Source: Melitaea cinxia (taxonomy: Eukaryota > Arthropoda > Insecta > Lepidoptera > Nymphalidae). Taken from it: 64,000 bases of DNA. The position numbers and the translations under genes were made by a program. The notes below the pieces were generated by a model, which ran no database searches, had not been told where the DNA came from, and saw only the letters and a program-made list of their open reading frames with translations. Shown here in pieces: positions 45,701 through 60,700 of this stretch. The DNA lies in contig NC_059406.1 of NCBI RefSeq assembly GCF_905220565.1, positions 12,596,001 to 12,660,000 on the forward strand, in the 5' to 3' direction. Numbering within the stretch: the stretch's first letter is position 1; each line of letters opens with the position of its first letter.

Positions 45701-48700
45701 AGTTATCAGATCTCGATAAAATTTATATGTAAACACATAATGAACATCAGCTTTTCATTAAATTAAAAATTATCAAAATCGGTACACCCAGTAAAAAGTT
45801 ATTGCGGATTTTCGAGAGTTTTCCTCGATTTCTCTGGGATTCCGTCATCAGATCCTGGTTTCCTTATCATGGTACTAAACTAGGGATATCCCCTTTCTAA
45901 CAAAAAAAGAATTATTCAAATCGGTATATCCAGTAGAAAGTTATGCGGTATAATACAACGTAGGTCGACGAAAAAAGCGTCAAGTAAAAACGCATTATTA
46001 GATATAACTCGAAAAGTAGTTGTTAGATTTCAAATAAATTTAAATGGGACCAATTGACACACACCACCTTTCGATTAAAAAAATGTCGAAATCGGTCCAC
46101 CCGGTCAAAAGTTCTGATGTAACATACATAAAAAAAAAATACAGTCGAATTGAGAACCTCCTCCTTTTTTGGAAGTCGGTTACAAAATGAAATGGGATAA
46201 AAAAAGATAAAGTCCTGACCACCACATTCAATCCTACACAAATCCATGAAAAGGTAAGTATTTCAAATGAATCCCAAGAAACACTATCCAAGATCTTAAC
46301 AGGAATTTATCTTGTGCCAAAACTTCAAATTATATTTTCGAAATACAGTCGAATTGAGAACCTCCTCCTTTTTTGGAAATCGGTTAAAAACTGTGTAATT
46401 CTTTGATAAAATTGCAATTAAATTTGACTTCACATTCAAATAAGCTGAGTCACTTTCCAAATTCATTAAAAAAACGATTATGATTCCAAACCAATAATGC
46501 GAATAACGAAAAGAAATAAAAAGTTATAAAGTTAGTCTTAGCCACTGCAGTATATTACTAAGAAATTCCGGTATATGACTCACGGTAGTGTTAAAAGTGA
46601 GTATATAAGTAACTGACTCCGCGAACAGAAATGACTAATATTACTTCCGTATCAAATATCAATATTTATCATTAAGCAATCTTTGTGTATATTTGTCATT
46701 TGTCTATAAACAATGTTTGCCACCAGTGAAATAAAAAAAAAATAAAAAACATTTGTCGTTTTATGACGATAAAAATTACCTAATAATCGTTAACGATTTC
46801 TTGACCGCGACTAATAGAAAAATATCTGAAATACAGAAGAATACTTATAACAAAACAACAAATTGTTATTTTATACTGTTAAAGTTTCTAAAAGCTATTT
46901 AATTTCCTGTTGCTACCAATTTACCAGCGAGTCATTGACGAAAAAGTGCCGCGTCAAGCAGAAGGTAATTTTCTTTACATACTTAATAGATATCCAAGAT
47001 ACAGAGGGGTGAAGTTCCCATTGATTTGGCAAAAAGGCTCTTATACCTTTTGTTACTTGCGTCAAAATAGCCTAACCGGTAAGGGTTCAACCGGCAATGT
47101 ACAGAGGTTTCGGCGGAACATGACAGCCGTATATTAGCATATCGCGTGCAAGGGCGGCCTTCGTTTTGGATATATCAAGAACAATGTCAAGTTAAATGCT
47201 TACAATGTCATGATATAAGGCCTTTCTAGGTTCCACCAATTGTAGGTCATTGTACACCAATAATGGTAAAAGAAAATGCGGTATTACGATGATTCATTCA
47301 CTTCATACTTACCAAAAAATATGTTTTCAAGATGTATGTAAAAAGATGTATCAAGTTTCCCTATTCCATTATAAATTATTACTTAGTCTCGTCTATTTTA
47401 ATATACAATCTGTGTAAAATCTTTAAAAAAAAAACACTGACGTAATCATAGTACGCAATATTGTCAAAAACAATGTACTACCTAATTAATTAGCTTTTTA
47501 AAAAACAAGCGTTTTTTTTCCATATTTATATTGCTTGCGTGACTTGACCTTGCCTTACCTAAACTATAGTCTATTTACCTAATAAAAGATTAATCAAGTA
47601 AGTTAGTAAGGTTACTTTAATGAGGATGTTATCAACTTCAAAAGCCATAAACAGGGGCGGACATTTTAATTGCTATCACATTACACTGAAAAGGCACTGA
47701 GCTTCTGCATTATCACGATCATTAAAATGTTTCTTATTGATAAAACTCAAATTTAATTCTCAAAATTAATTCTAAACAAAAAATAACAAAAGTAAACTTT
47801 ATAATACTGTGTAAGTTATAATTATATGTTTTCGTTTAAAATCGTTTAAAAAAAAAAACGATTTGTTATAGATTCTGCTATAGGAGACCTTGTTAAAATA
47901 AAACTATTTTAAAAATATCTATGTTAAAAAAATGTTCCGAGAAAATATTAATTGGAATTTTACTTTTGTATTTATGTTGACAGATAGTACATAAAATTAA
48001 GTTACAATCTACTTTAAAGTGTAAAAATATAAAGCTAGTAAAATTCTGCGATTTTTATATCAACGATCGAATGCTTTGTAAAAAAAAAAATTAGGAGGAC
48101 AAATTGATTATATACAATGTATCTTGCCCCTATATTTCCACCCCATTGTTGTATATCCTTGACTCGTATTCAATTTTCTTACGTAATGTGAAACAATGAG
48201 AAATAATACAATCCAATTGTGTCCGCATCGTCGCCTGTACCTGAGATTTATTTAAATTTAAAACTACTGATACTAAACTACTGATTTATATCTCCAAATA
48301 ACAAAACATGGCAGCAACATTTATCATATACGATTAATCGAAATTGTCATTGTCATGTCACTCAGAAGCTGCAAATTATGACACAACAATTGAAAATTAA
48401 ATATCGTATAATTATGTAGCGCCAACTGTTGGTATTAGGAGTTAAGTTCGTAATTCAACGCGATGTAACATGACTATATATTGCAAGACTTATATCATAC
48501 TTTATGATTCTGACACTTTAACATATATTTATTATAACCCATAGAAATAATATGGGGTCTTTCATTAATTACGTGATGTTTTTTAGCCACTTTACACCCT
48601 TCTGGTGATATGTGATGATGTTTTAAACTACTCCATAGCCAACAATCGCGTGTATTTTTTTGTAGATAGTATATTGAAAATTTCAGAATATTTTTAAATA

Positions 48701-51700
48701 CAGATATAATCTGATTATGTTTTGGAAAGTTAAGCATCATGAACAAATTCCCACACAGAAAACAATGTTGCAGTGTGTTTTTTATATTTAAAAATAACAT
48801 TTTCAATGAAAATAAAAACACGTGATATATCATTCCAGCCATTCTTTTGATATGGCATGATTTTTCTTCTACTCCCCCCCCCCACTTTGAACCTCACTTG
48901 ATTAATGGACGACTCCTATGTATTCAAATAATCAGTGAAATAGACGAAAATATCTGCGACAACTGCAATGTATATATTCATAATTAGTATTTTTAGGCTC
49001 CTGCGGGATTCGTCCATAGTTATGCTTTTCATAAAATTCGGAAGTCTACACATTACTACACTCGTAAAAGTAACATTTTATACGTGTGTTCGTGGACACG
49101 GCCTCATACGTCGATCTTCACAACGCATGAATTATTTAAATAATTTTAATAGAATTGGCAAGCAAACACCTACACTCATTACCATTCATGCAACAAACTG
49201 AATACTTGTCTTGACGTAATGGGAACAAAACATCATTCTACACACAAATTATTAATTCCAAAAATATTAAAGTCAAAATTAATAATATAATTTCATACAT
49301 TTCTCAATAAACATCTTCTCTAAAACTTTTCTCTTTAAATAAATACAATTTCAACACAATAAATAAGAACTGAACTAACAAATATTTCGTCCTTTTATTT
49401 ACAAGTGAGTCAGTGTTAATTAAGAGCCTACTTCACTGATTGTTGATAAAGCAATCTGATACATAACGGTATTCAACAAAATTAAACTCCACTTCATCTT
49501 TCAGACACAGATAAATCATTACTCGCAAATTGTAAATTGTGTAGTTTTGCAGTTGAGGAAGAACGTGACCTAAGTCGCTGTGCCATCTTTTACTGATAAA
49601 GCCTATCTGTATCTTACGTACCAGACAAAATTCATCAGTCCCCGATGAAATGGGTCCTCAAAAAGTATTGAAATCGTTTTTTGTCCCCTTTATCATTATG
49701 TATTATATGAAGTAACTATATATTACATGACACAAGAAGTAATTAAAAATGTTCTTTGAGTCTAACAGTATTACCACATTCAATAAAGTATTTGTTGTTA
49801 TTTAAAGCTATAAGGAAACACTTCCAATTGTTATTCAAAGAATGCATCGTCGTCACTATCCGAGTTCAACGAACTCCGTTGATTGGAACAATTGTCATCT
49901 TGAAGTGCAAGATGCGGGTTCTGTTACATCTACTAATATGTTAATCTCGCATTTGTTACCTATAACCTGTTTATAACTTTCTTAATGTTGATTTATGAAA
50001 TTTTTAATATATTCTAAAACTTTGTATAGTGTGTAAATACGGAATAAATAATATAATACGATGCATTTGAATTTTACTAAATGGATGAAAACCAAATAAG
50101 TTTTTTTAAACACCTAAAATGTTTAATAAACACATTCTAGACATTAACTTATAAAAGTTACAATTTAAATACTCTTTGTTTCACATAACAATAAAAAACG
50201 AGGTATGATATAGGAAAGTAAATAAAACTATAAATATATTCACACTTTAAACCGTGAAAGAAACGTTTGTAGACTCGTTAGTACGAACAAAAAGCAGAAT
50301 ACATAAAATATCCATAAACGGTCGAGTTCGTTACATTCAAACAAGCGTTGTCTTTAAAACAAGTTAATGAGACGTTTGTGAATCGATGACTGTGACGAGG
50401 TCTGATTGGCTTGTACCGTCCTCTCGATCACGCAACGATGACCAATTTCAATGGCGTTTTGACTATCAATACTGATTGACTTCACTTGAACTATTAAAAA
50501 AGTTTCAAGTTAATTTAAATATTGAAACGGTTGTTTAATATACAATTTTTTTTAATGTAACTAGGTCGGCAAACAAGCGTACGGCTCTGCCTGCCCTATT
50601 ATATTGACGGCCTGCAACACCAGAAGCATCGCAAGCGCATTGCCGATCCTATCCCCATTTCCCCCCATTCGAAAACGCACTTAAGATGCTCCTCGTGTTG
50701 CAGGCGTCAATATGATACAGCAACCGCTTACCATCAAATGGACCATAAGCTCGTTTGCCATCTTAGTGGTATAAAAATACGCTTTAATCTGATTTAGATA
50801 ATATAATAAACAAAGTGAGCAGAATAGCTTCGGTGTAATTCTCTGCACAAATATTTTAAGTCCATTAGTGTTATAATAATCTATATATTAGTGCGCGAAG
50901 CATAAACTTTGTATTCCTTTTTACGAAAATTACGGGGACGGAGGAGTATGAAATTTCGCGCACTTATCTATACAAATAAATAAAATTGGAGTGTCTGTTT
51001 GTAATCTTAAAGTAACCTTTTTTTACAAAATGCATTTGGATGTATACACGGTACATATACAGAACTAACATTTTTTACAATTTCTGTCTGTCTGTTTGTT
51101 CCGGTTTATCTCTAAAACGGCTGAACCGATTTTGACGGAACTTCTACTGGCAGAAAGCTGATGTAATAAGGAGTATTTATTTTATAACTATGCGAAGTGA
51201 AAGGAGTACAGAATGCTAATATATTTTTTAAAACTATGCATAAAAATATAATAAATCAATTAAAAAAAAAACACTACACAAAGTACCATGTATTTGACAC
51301 ACACACGCATATATACGTTTTTATTTATTGTTATAGTGTTCAAACTTATAATTTAAATTAATTATGGTTAAATTTCGACCACTGCGCGACCATTAGTATA
51401 ACTGAAATACAGATTCCCATAAAAGTTCTCGGGATAAGCTTTCATATGTTCTTTTTGTATAAAGTATGTCAGGAATATTCTTATACATATAGAAATTGTA
51501 CATTATGTTTCGGAAGCGGATATTTACTTCCATTTCTTCGTAATCTTTATTATTTACTAACTCTCATGCGGAATGCTCTACATGTGGAAAGAGGCCTATG
51601 CCCAGCAGCGGGATATTAAAGGCTGAAGCAATTCATTTCTACAATATGGGTATTTATGTAATAGCTTATACATACTCGTATTACTGAAAAAAAATGCAAA

Positions 51701-54700
51701 ATTTTGCTAACGATATAGTTAAATGTGTGTAATATTGGCACCTGTGCCGGGCCACTTGCCAATATTCATGAATCTCGTTTGCCTCATAGTTCCATAAAAC
51801 AAACACATAGAGGGGTTATTGTCTAGACATGACTAATATCTAGAGCAAAACAACTATAGCTTACATATGAAGGCAAGTCCTTTGCAATTACTGAATGCTT
51901 TTATAATAAATGTTTGTTAGTAGGTTAATAATATAATTAATAGCTAAACAGTTTAACTAATTAAAAAAATAGGTACGATATAGAATTAAATTCTGTTTAA
52001 TTAAAGACAAAAATAATTAGTCAAAAAATTATAAAATAATATAAGTAATAAAAGTTTGGCGTTGGCGTAAAATTTCAATAAAAATAAAAAGAAACGCAAA
52101 TCAACTCACTCTACTAGTAAAATTTAGTTTCAGACTAGAGAGAGAAAAGTATTTGTTTCCTCGTGTAATGGATAAGTCTAGAAAGTTTTGAATAATTCTT
52201 GCTACATTAGAAAAAAATACCGCCCAAAATCGTACGTAGGCCAGAGACTTACCGTAGCTGATCACAAGACATCTGTAAATTATGTCAACGGGTGAAACCG
52301 CAAGAGGTTTTCACTAAAAGTATTTCCCGTGAGAACAGTCGCTGGCTCTAGCTAGTCATAAATGTAATATTATGACGTATTTTATGTTTAATTAAGAAAA
52401 GCGTTACGTGATTTATTCGAAGTGTAATAATCGCGGGGCGTCGGTTCCGCTCGAGTAAATATTTTTAATGAGAATAACTTCTTATTTACACAGAAGGCTT
52501 TGAAAATAAAGTACTTAAAACGTTACTATATTCACTTTTATGAGGATTTAAGAGGACTTAATACATAATACGTGAACGTAAATCAACACTGTTATGAGCT
52601 TTAGTTAGTCACATAAACAAATATAAGTGCTTTACAAGACACATCGTATCCACACTTTGAGGATAAATATCATACTTATTTGTATCCTTTGATATGTGTC
52701 GAAAGCCGACAAGTCGACGGATATACGTATTTGCTATTCGAGTTTATGCATTGTTTATGTAGAAATAGAATAGTTTATAAACCGTATTTTGCACTACGCC
52801 GCATGCGGAGGAAAAATCCCAAAATGAATAGCAAAAACCGCAGTCCCGCATTAGCCCATTATCCTGTGTCTGTCAAACGAAATAACGCTTTGTAACCGAC
52901 TGACAAACACGAGAAAATATCAGAACCTATAATAAGTCGCGTTATGACACATGAAGTGACCCCGCTTTGCGTCGAACCTTGTCGTTTAACGCTACCAAGA
53001 TATGGCCTACTGTGACATATCAGTTTCTAAGCGACAAACTCGCCAGTTTGTATTGTATTTGTCCTCGTGAAATGATGCCAAAATATCAAATAGTTATTGT
53101 AAGAATATCATGCCAGAACAAGCGCCCGTAGGATATCGCGTGAAATGTTTGTAGAATTATGTCGTGTCAAATCGTAATGTACTTTTTGTACACTTACCTA
53201 CAACAAGTATTTTGCATTACTCTTTGACTTTAAGGTTAGGGGATACAGTAAGATTTAGAAATGCCTCTGTTTATTCGTTTATTTTATTTAAATTCTTTAT
53301 TGTACAATAAATACACTAATACAAGTGTGTACAAAAGGCAGGCTTAACGCTAATATATTTTCTACCAGCCAACTTTTGTAGGGGCAAGAAAGTACAGTGT
53401 GTAGGTGTACAATAAAAAAAGGAGCAAATAATATAACATTACATATCATAAAATAATACTAATAATATAATATAATTATAGTTTAAGTAGTTTTTTGTAT
53501 TTATTAAAGTTTAAAACAAAAATTATTGAAGCGCAGATGTGGACAATAAGTGGCAAGTTCTTCAACACTACGCGGCGGGAGTGACTAAGTTATCCACTTA
53601 GACGAGTCGACTTCTTGCTAACTCGGAACTTTGTCGTTGGCGATATTTATTTCTTATTACGTTTTTGATTATTTTCTTGAAATACTGATGTAATTTTTTT
53701 CGATCAAGGTCTACGATATTCAATTATCAATTTCAACAAATAAGTATCTAAAATGAGTGCAGTAAGTTCCTGTGTTTACTGTAAAACAAATGCAACGCCA
53801 TGAAACCACAACAATGATGACCTATAAATTCATACTGTTATTTCCTTCTAATTATAAATAGTTCAATAAATTATATTCGTATTGTTTTTGGAATATACAG
53901 TTTTACATATACAGTTACACAAACTCATTCATCATCATCATTACAGCCTATACAGTCCACTGCTGGACATAGGCCTCCACAAGTTTACGCCAAAAATAAC
54001 GTGAACTCATGTGTTTTGCCCATAGTCACCACGCTGGGCAGGCGGGTTGGTGACCGCAGTACTGGCTTTGTCGCACCGAAGACGCTGCTGCCCGTCTTCG
54101 GCCTATGTATTTCAAAGCCAGCAGTTAGATGGTTATCCCGCCATCGGTCGGCTTCTTAAGTTCCAAGGTGGTTGTGGAACTTTGTTATCCCTTAGTCGCC
54201 TCTTACGACACCCACGGGAAGAGAGGGGGTGGCTAAATTCTTTAGTGCCGAAGCCACACAACACAAACACAAACTCAACGGATACAAATCTACTATCAAA
54301 TATTAGTAAGAAGACCGAACACTTGGAGGTTATCCCGCCTCAGATGTAATTCTCACAGTAATTAAAGGGGTTATATCATAAGACCTCTATGTTAAACGAG
54401 TAAAACCGGTTCGAACTGATAACATCAGAAACTAGAATAAGAGTTGTATCCTTGACACGGCTGGCCTGCTTTGTTCATTACATCTCCTTAGAGCTTAGAC
54501 TAGACTATTGAATACGTAACAAGAGACGGTCAATATAATAAAGATTGTGGGAAACTCGGAGTAAACTGATATACGGTCGCTTAAGCCGGATAATTGCTTA
54601 CGTCTTTGCGTTTTAGATTATTTTTAGATGAGATGTTTTAGATTTACGTATATATTTACTATTTACGAAAAACGGAATAGGGTTTATTGGTATTTTAATT

Positions 54701-57700
54701 AAATATTTAAATTTCTCTCTCCTTCTCTTTCCTTTTGGTCTATCTGTGACATTATTCCGTCGATCACTTTAACTCATTACATTCCAAACGCTTCTCACAA
54801 AAAATACACGTAATTTTTGAGTATGGAGGGTAGTCTAAAGGGATTGTCTAAAAGCTCACCACTATCACCAGGTTATTGGGGGTTAAAAAGTTGCTAAAAG
54901 CATCACGTGATTAATGGACGACACCTAATTGCTAAATTAAAAATAAAATAATAATGATTTCCTACTGGGGAATTCCCATCTGGGATCCACTGAGACCCAG
55001 ATGCTTATACTAGGCAATCCTGCAGTAATTTCTAGTCTGATTACTTTGTAAGTCTGTAGATACTTAGAAAAGGTAATAATACCATATAGCATACCAAATA
55101 GCATTCAAAATAAACTTTCTATTTGTTAAATAAACAATTCTTTAATATTTCAGCTATTGCGACACATAATAAGGTATTATTACAATCGGCATACAAAACG
55201 TGAATGACAATTAATATAGGTACTCCTACATGAGAAAGTTTACGCCGTGGGATTTAATATGAAACAAAAACAATGAGAGAGCGGCATTATCATTATTTTT
55301 TCTTATTATTGTTAATGTTTTCATTTTTATTAAAATTTGAAGTGACTTAAATATAAGTATCAGTACTGATAAATATATATGTATTAAATCCTAATTTGGC
55401 GAAAAAAGTATCCGGTATTTTTTCTTTCGTTTTTTTTATAAGTAGTATCTAGGTGTTTATATTTATTAAATTTTTAATACACAATATACTGTTTTTTTTC
55501 TTTGTAGCGATACCAGTCTGTTTAACTGTCCTGGACTCTCTGCAGAGATGTCATATCGACTGGCGATATATCAAGATACTGAGATGTATGTACGATGCGG
55601 CGACGATGACCGTTAATATCCTGGACCAGAGAACAAGACCCATTTTCCAACGGCGTGGGGTAAAACAGGGAGTTGTAATCACCGAAACTGTTTACCACTG
55701 CGCTGGAGGATGTCTTTAAGACTTTGGATTGGGGGAACGAGGCATCAACGTCAACGGCGAATACACCTCTCACCTTCGTGTCGCCGACGATATCGTTATC
55801 TTTGCGAAGACATTGGATGAGCTAGGCCAAATGCTGACCGGCCTTAACGAGTCCTCCCGACGTATCGGTCTCGGTATGAACTTGGACAAAACGAAAGTTA
55901 TGTTTAACAACCAAGTCATACCGAGACGATGGTACCCTTCTCGAAGTTGTGCAGGATTATATTAACCTAGACCATACTATCCTACTAGGCCGCAAGAACT
56001 TTGAGAAGGAGGCCGATAGGAGGAACTAGTTGGGCTGGGCGGCGTTTAGCAGGCTTCGTCGAGTCTTCATTTCGAAGATTCCGCAATGCTTGAAGACAAG
56101 TCTTCGAGCAATGCGACCTGCCCGTGTTAATATACGGAGCCGAGACATGGACACTGACGAAAGGACTGGTCCACAAGTTTAAAGTCGCTCAACGTGCAAA
56201 AGGCTATGCTTGGGGTTTCTCTCAAAGATAGGATTAGAAATGAGACTGAGATTCGCGAGAGAACGTAAGTAACCGATATAGCCCATATAATTAGCAAGTT
56301 GAAGTGGCAGTGGCCTGGTCATCTGTGTCGCAGGACTGATGATCGTTGGAGCAGACGGGTCCTGCAGTGGAGACCGCGTCTTGCCAAACGCAGTATAGGA
56401 CGTCCTCCGGCTCGTTGGACTGACGATCTACGTAAGATTGCCAGTTTAGGCTGGATGAGGATTGAGGAAAACCGGGATGTCTGGCGCGAACTTGGGGAGG
56501 CCTATGTCCAGCAGTGGACTGCAATAGGCTGAACTGATTGATATCAGTCTAAGCATGGTGAATCGGAATTGTGGTTTGTTACAACAATAGTCTTAAGAAA
56601 GAGTTATCTTATAAGAAATAAAATGTAGCTTTCGAAAATGTATGTAAATGATTTTGATTTTTTTCACTTCACGAAAACCATGTATGGTGTCTTATTTTGA
56701 TGAAGTATGAACAATTAATAATGCTATACAGTAACAAATCAAAAGTTAACGCTAATACGGTCACACATTTATCCGTTATTTACCTCATTGTGACTAATAC
56801 ATATACATTCAGAACGATATCCTTCTAAAAATAAATTTAACGACAAAAACAACGCAGTATAATATAACTAATTAGAGTACTGTTATTAACCTTGAAATAC
56901 GCAAAACGTAAATTAAATAAATTTTAATTGGGATACCGACAGACGAGCAAAACTGTGATATTGCAATTTTCTCGAACACCTAAATTATTATTTTAATGAA
57001 AGCGTATTATTTACATGTTTGAGCAAAAAATATTATATTTTTAGACAGTAGTCGAGAAATGAGCAAGCATGAGCAATGAGCATCAAGTTTTCCACTTCTA
57101 TTCTAAAATTAGATTTTGCAAATGCTCCTTTTTATTCGCGAACTCTAAGTTTGCAAAACTAGAATTCCCACCCTTCGAATTATTTAGAGGGTAAATGCCA
57201 CATAAATATAGTCTTTAAAGGTTCAAAGGCGCGGACGACTAGACTCTTATATTCAAGACTCAGAACAAGTATTAAGAAACGTTATTTTTCGTAATTTATT
57301 TTACAATATAAATTTATAGCTTAACGCAAAAACATTTGCTAAAAACTACAAGCGTATTGAAAAATATTTCGTAATTTGAAGCACAGACATCGTCTCAAAA
57401 AATAGAGGAAAAAATTATATATTTAATTAGAGATAAAGCAATCTTATAGAGCAAATATTTGAAAAGAATCTTTGAAATATGAATAAGTTTTCTGAGAATC
57501 ACAAAACAAAGTATCAGAGAAAATCGGCCTTCGATTTTTCTCTTGAAAAGCGTCGCCATGGTGATCTTTTCTCGGAGAACCTCGCACACTTAGATATCAT
57601 TAAAAGAACGCAATACAATCAACAGCTTTTAAGAAGTTCTTTTCTCCATTCATACCCATACATTTATCTTGCACATCCATACTTTTTATTGTATGAGATA

Positions 57701-60700
57701 TCGTCAAATAAAACTGTCTAAAACTGAACTATTTTAATAAGCATTAAAAAATTTTGGTATACTGTATTTTATAACGGATTTTATGCTACATGACCAATGC
57801 CAATGGGACAGTGGTCACAGCAACCGGCTGATGCGCTAGCAGTCACTAGTTCGACCCTGAACGTGACAAATGTTTATATAATCAGAGATAATAAAGAGAG
57901 AGTATTGTCATGGAAATGATTGTGTGTATTTCCAAATTTTCATAAGATTACATCCTGCTGAGGCCTGTACACGATTGTGATAACAAACTTCATTCCCTGT
58001 TGACAGCATCAATTGACATGGGGCAAGGGGCATGGGGCTAAGTAATAAGATGTCACAATAAGAACCCGTGGGAGAGCTAACAAAAGTTTTTCGTCTCAAG
58101 GGGTCTGTGAATCGTATCTCTATTTCGAATGCCCTTGGAAGGAAGGACGACGAGGTGAGTACAGGCACAATGAATGACATGCTTTGCAACAAACTATAAA
58201 TTGAATTGGAACGATAAACTTGTAAATTTTTGGTGGATTGAAAAATTAAATAAAAAAGAACAACAGAAAAAAGATAGGGATACTACAATCACATAGTGGT
58301 ATCAAATTTAATATACTTAACGACTTATTTTCATATTTACTAAAAAATCCTAAAAATCGATCGATCTATTTCTGAGGAGTGTGATCACAAACACCACGAC
58401 CTTAGATTTTTATATATTTAAAGATTACTGCAATGAAAGCTGTAATATTCGTTTTCCTTAAATTTTTCTACGTACAGACTTCAGTCGCTTATAATTTTGT
58501 CATACCTAATACACACGTTTGTAAATAAGATCGTAAAATGTCGAAGAGTGATTTCTAATCAAAAATCAGATTGGCTTTAGAAAACCTTATTTCCCCGGGG
58601 TAATCAATATAATAAAGCATTAAAGAACGATATAGTGTAAATATTTAAAGGTGAATCAAATGCAAACCGAAGTTAACACCAAGGACGGACACACCTATGT
58701 GACGACTTACTAGGGCTGTTACTCATAGAGTTTAGGGAATCCATGGGGATTTGTCCTCGTTTTAGAGAGCCACAGAAAGGTTTAATAAACTTCATGTTGT
58801 AATACCTATAGTAATAATAATTGTATTTTATTTCACCGTAAACGTACATCAAATACGTAGAGACGAGAGAGCTGCTTTTTAAATCTGACCTTGTCATATC
58901 ACCTGTAATTAAATCTAAATAAAGATATTAAATCAATTAAAACTAGTTTAAGTAAAACTTCTTTACTCACGCTTGACTTGGAGAGTAAGCTGGTGAATGC
59001 GTGACGTGAGCGTTACGAAAAGTGTAATCGGGTGAGGCAAACGGAAGTTTAGAGGGAGATAATTAGATAGAGCTAAAGAAGTTTTACTTCAGTCGTGTAA
59101 AAAGTATGCTCGTATTTTTTTTAGTTTTTTTAATTTCTGCGTGATTTACGTAATTAGTAACACAACGCAATCAGAAAGAATTTTACGCCGAAATTTTGAA
59201 GATTTTTTCAGCTTGGCAGTTCAATTATCGGCAGCCCTAGCCTTGACCGACGGAATCAGGACAGTGCGAGGTGCAGCTTGTGTGCTTTTCATATTTCCAC
59301 GTTCCATACATTATTAGTGAAATAAAAAATGTTTCTGGTTTAAAATAATAAATCCATTTTTACCTTATTAATATAGTTTTATAACAATCATTTGCAAGTG
59401 TTTAATACTACAATTACAACAAACAAACAACAGTGTTAGTACATAATAAAACCTGAGGTTAATTGAGGTTAATATTTTATAATATATACATTAAAACGCA
59501 ATCCTTAGAATTGATTATTATTTTCAAGGTTTTTTTTTAAATATTTTGTTTTAAATATGAAGCAATTAGGTAATGAATTACGCAATGACATGACTCTTGT
59601 ATTAATATTAAAGAGTGTTTAACGTACCACTCGTAAAATTTCGAATGAAGAAATGTTTAAAATAAATCTGTTGGACCAGACTTAAATTGTTTGTCTTTAT
59701 TTTATGTTACGTTAAGAAAAATCCACTTCCATCTTTTGTCGCTTTTTATTATCACAGCCAGAAGACAATTTCCTAGCGAACATTTTTGGCGGCACTGGTT
59801 CCGTACGAGCGGAAAATGAAGTGAAATTAGATTCATGAGAATAAAATATGTTTCGTATCGAACTTAATAGTATAAATCACAAATGTCTAGTATAGTGAAG
59901 GGAATACACGGTAAAAGTGATGTTTTCCCATTTGAACAATTTTTAAATATTTGTTTTTCAGGTTTGTTATGTCATTTGTTTAAGCGCACCAAATCTCAAG
60001 ATTTATTCGTAAAGTTTGAATTTGTTTTTTGTGCTCCAGTCTGTTTATTAATAAAGATTGTATCAAACAATCAATCATACGAAATTTAATATAAGTCAAA
60101 CTGTAAAAGGAATTTAGTTTTAAAAATTAATACATGTAAAAAAATAAAAGGTGCTAAAATTCAAAATTAAATACAAGTTTAACGGCAAAGGGCGCTTAGT
60201 TCAGAAACTCAGTACACGTAAAACAGTAAAAGGCGTTTAGTTCAAATTATCGAACCATAAATGGAGCACATAAAAAAATCTTTTCATAACATTGTCATTG
60301 ACTAATCGTCTTTATACACTCTCGGAAAGTACTTCCTAGCGATGTAACAGCGTTTCCTTTCAAGCTCATGTTTTATGCAAATCCGTTCGGCTATCATCCG
60401 TAATGATAAAAGAAAATCAGTTATAATAACTGATACGACACACTCCAGTTCCTTAGTATATTTTTTCAGTGTATTCGTATAAATAATTTATTATTTTAAA
60501 TGTCTTTTAGATTTGACTAGTAATTATTTAACTCTACTTACCATCAGATATCTAAGTAATCTAAATCTAAAATCTGCATCGGAATCTGAAGCTGGAAGGG
60601 GTAGTCTGGAAGAGATCACTATCTAGTGATAAGACCGCCCTTGATGCGATGATTCTTTTTTTGATCGGAAGTTGGTGCTTGTCATGTGGTCCGATTTTAA

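Noticed and set aside
46023..46291. Two overlapping minus-strand open frames
   Set aside because: They cover the 3' end of the AACCGACTTC-type element and its flank. No domain, and codon content looks random.
54047..54349. 100-codon open frame with HRRRCCPSS and LLSLSRLLRHPREERG
   Set aside because: It lies inside the RTE-type LINE 3' end (minus orientation). Similar frames appear in the copies at 13027 and 25391, so it is repeat-derived.
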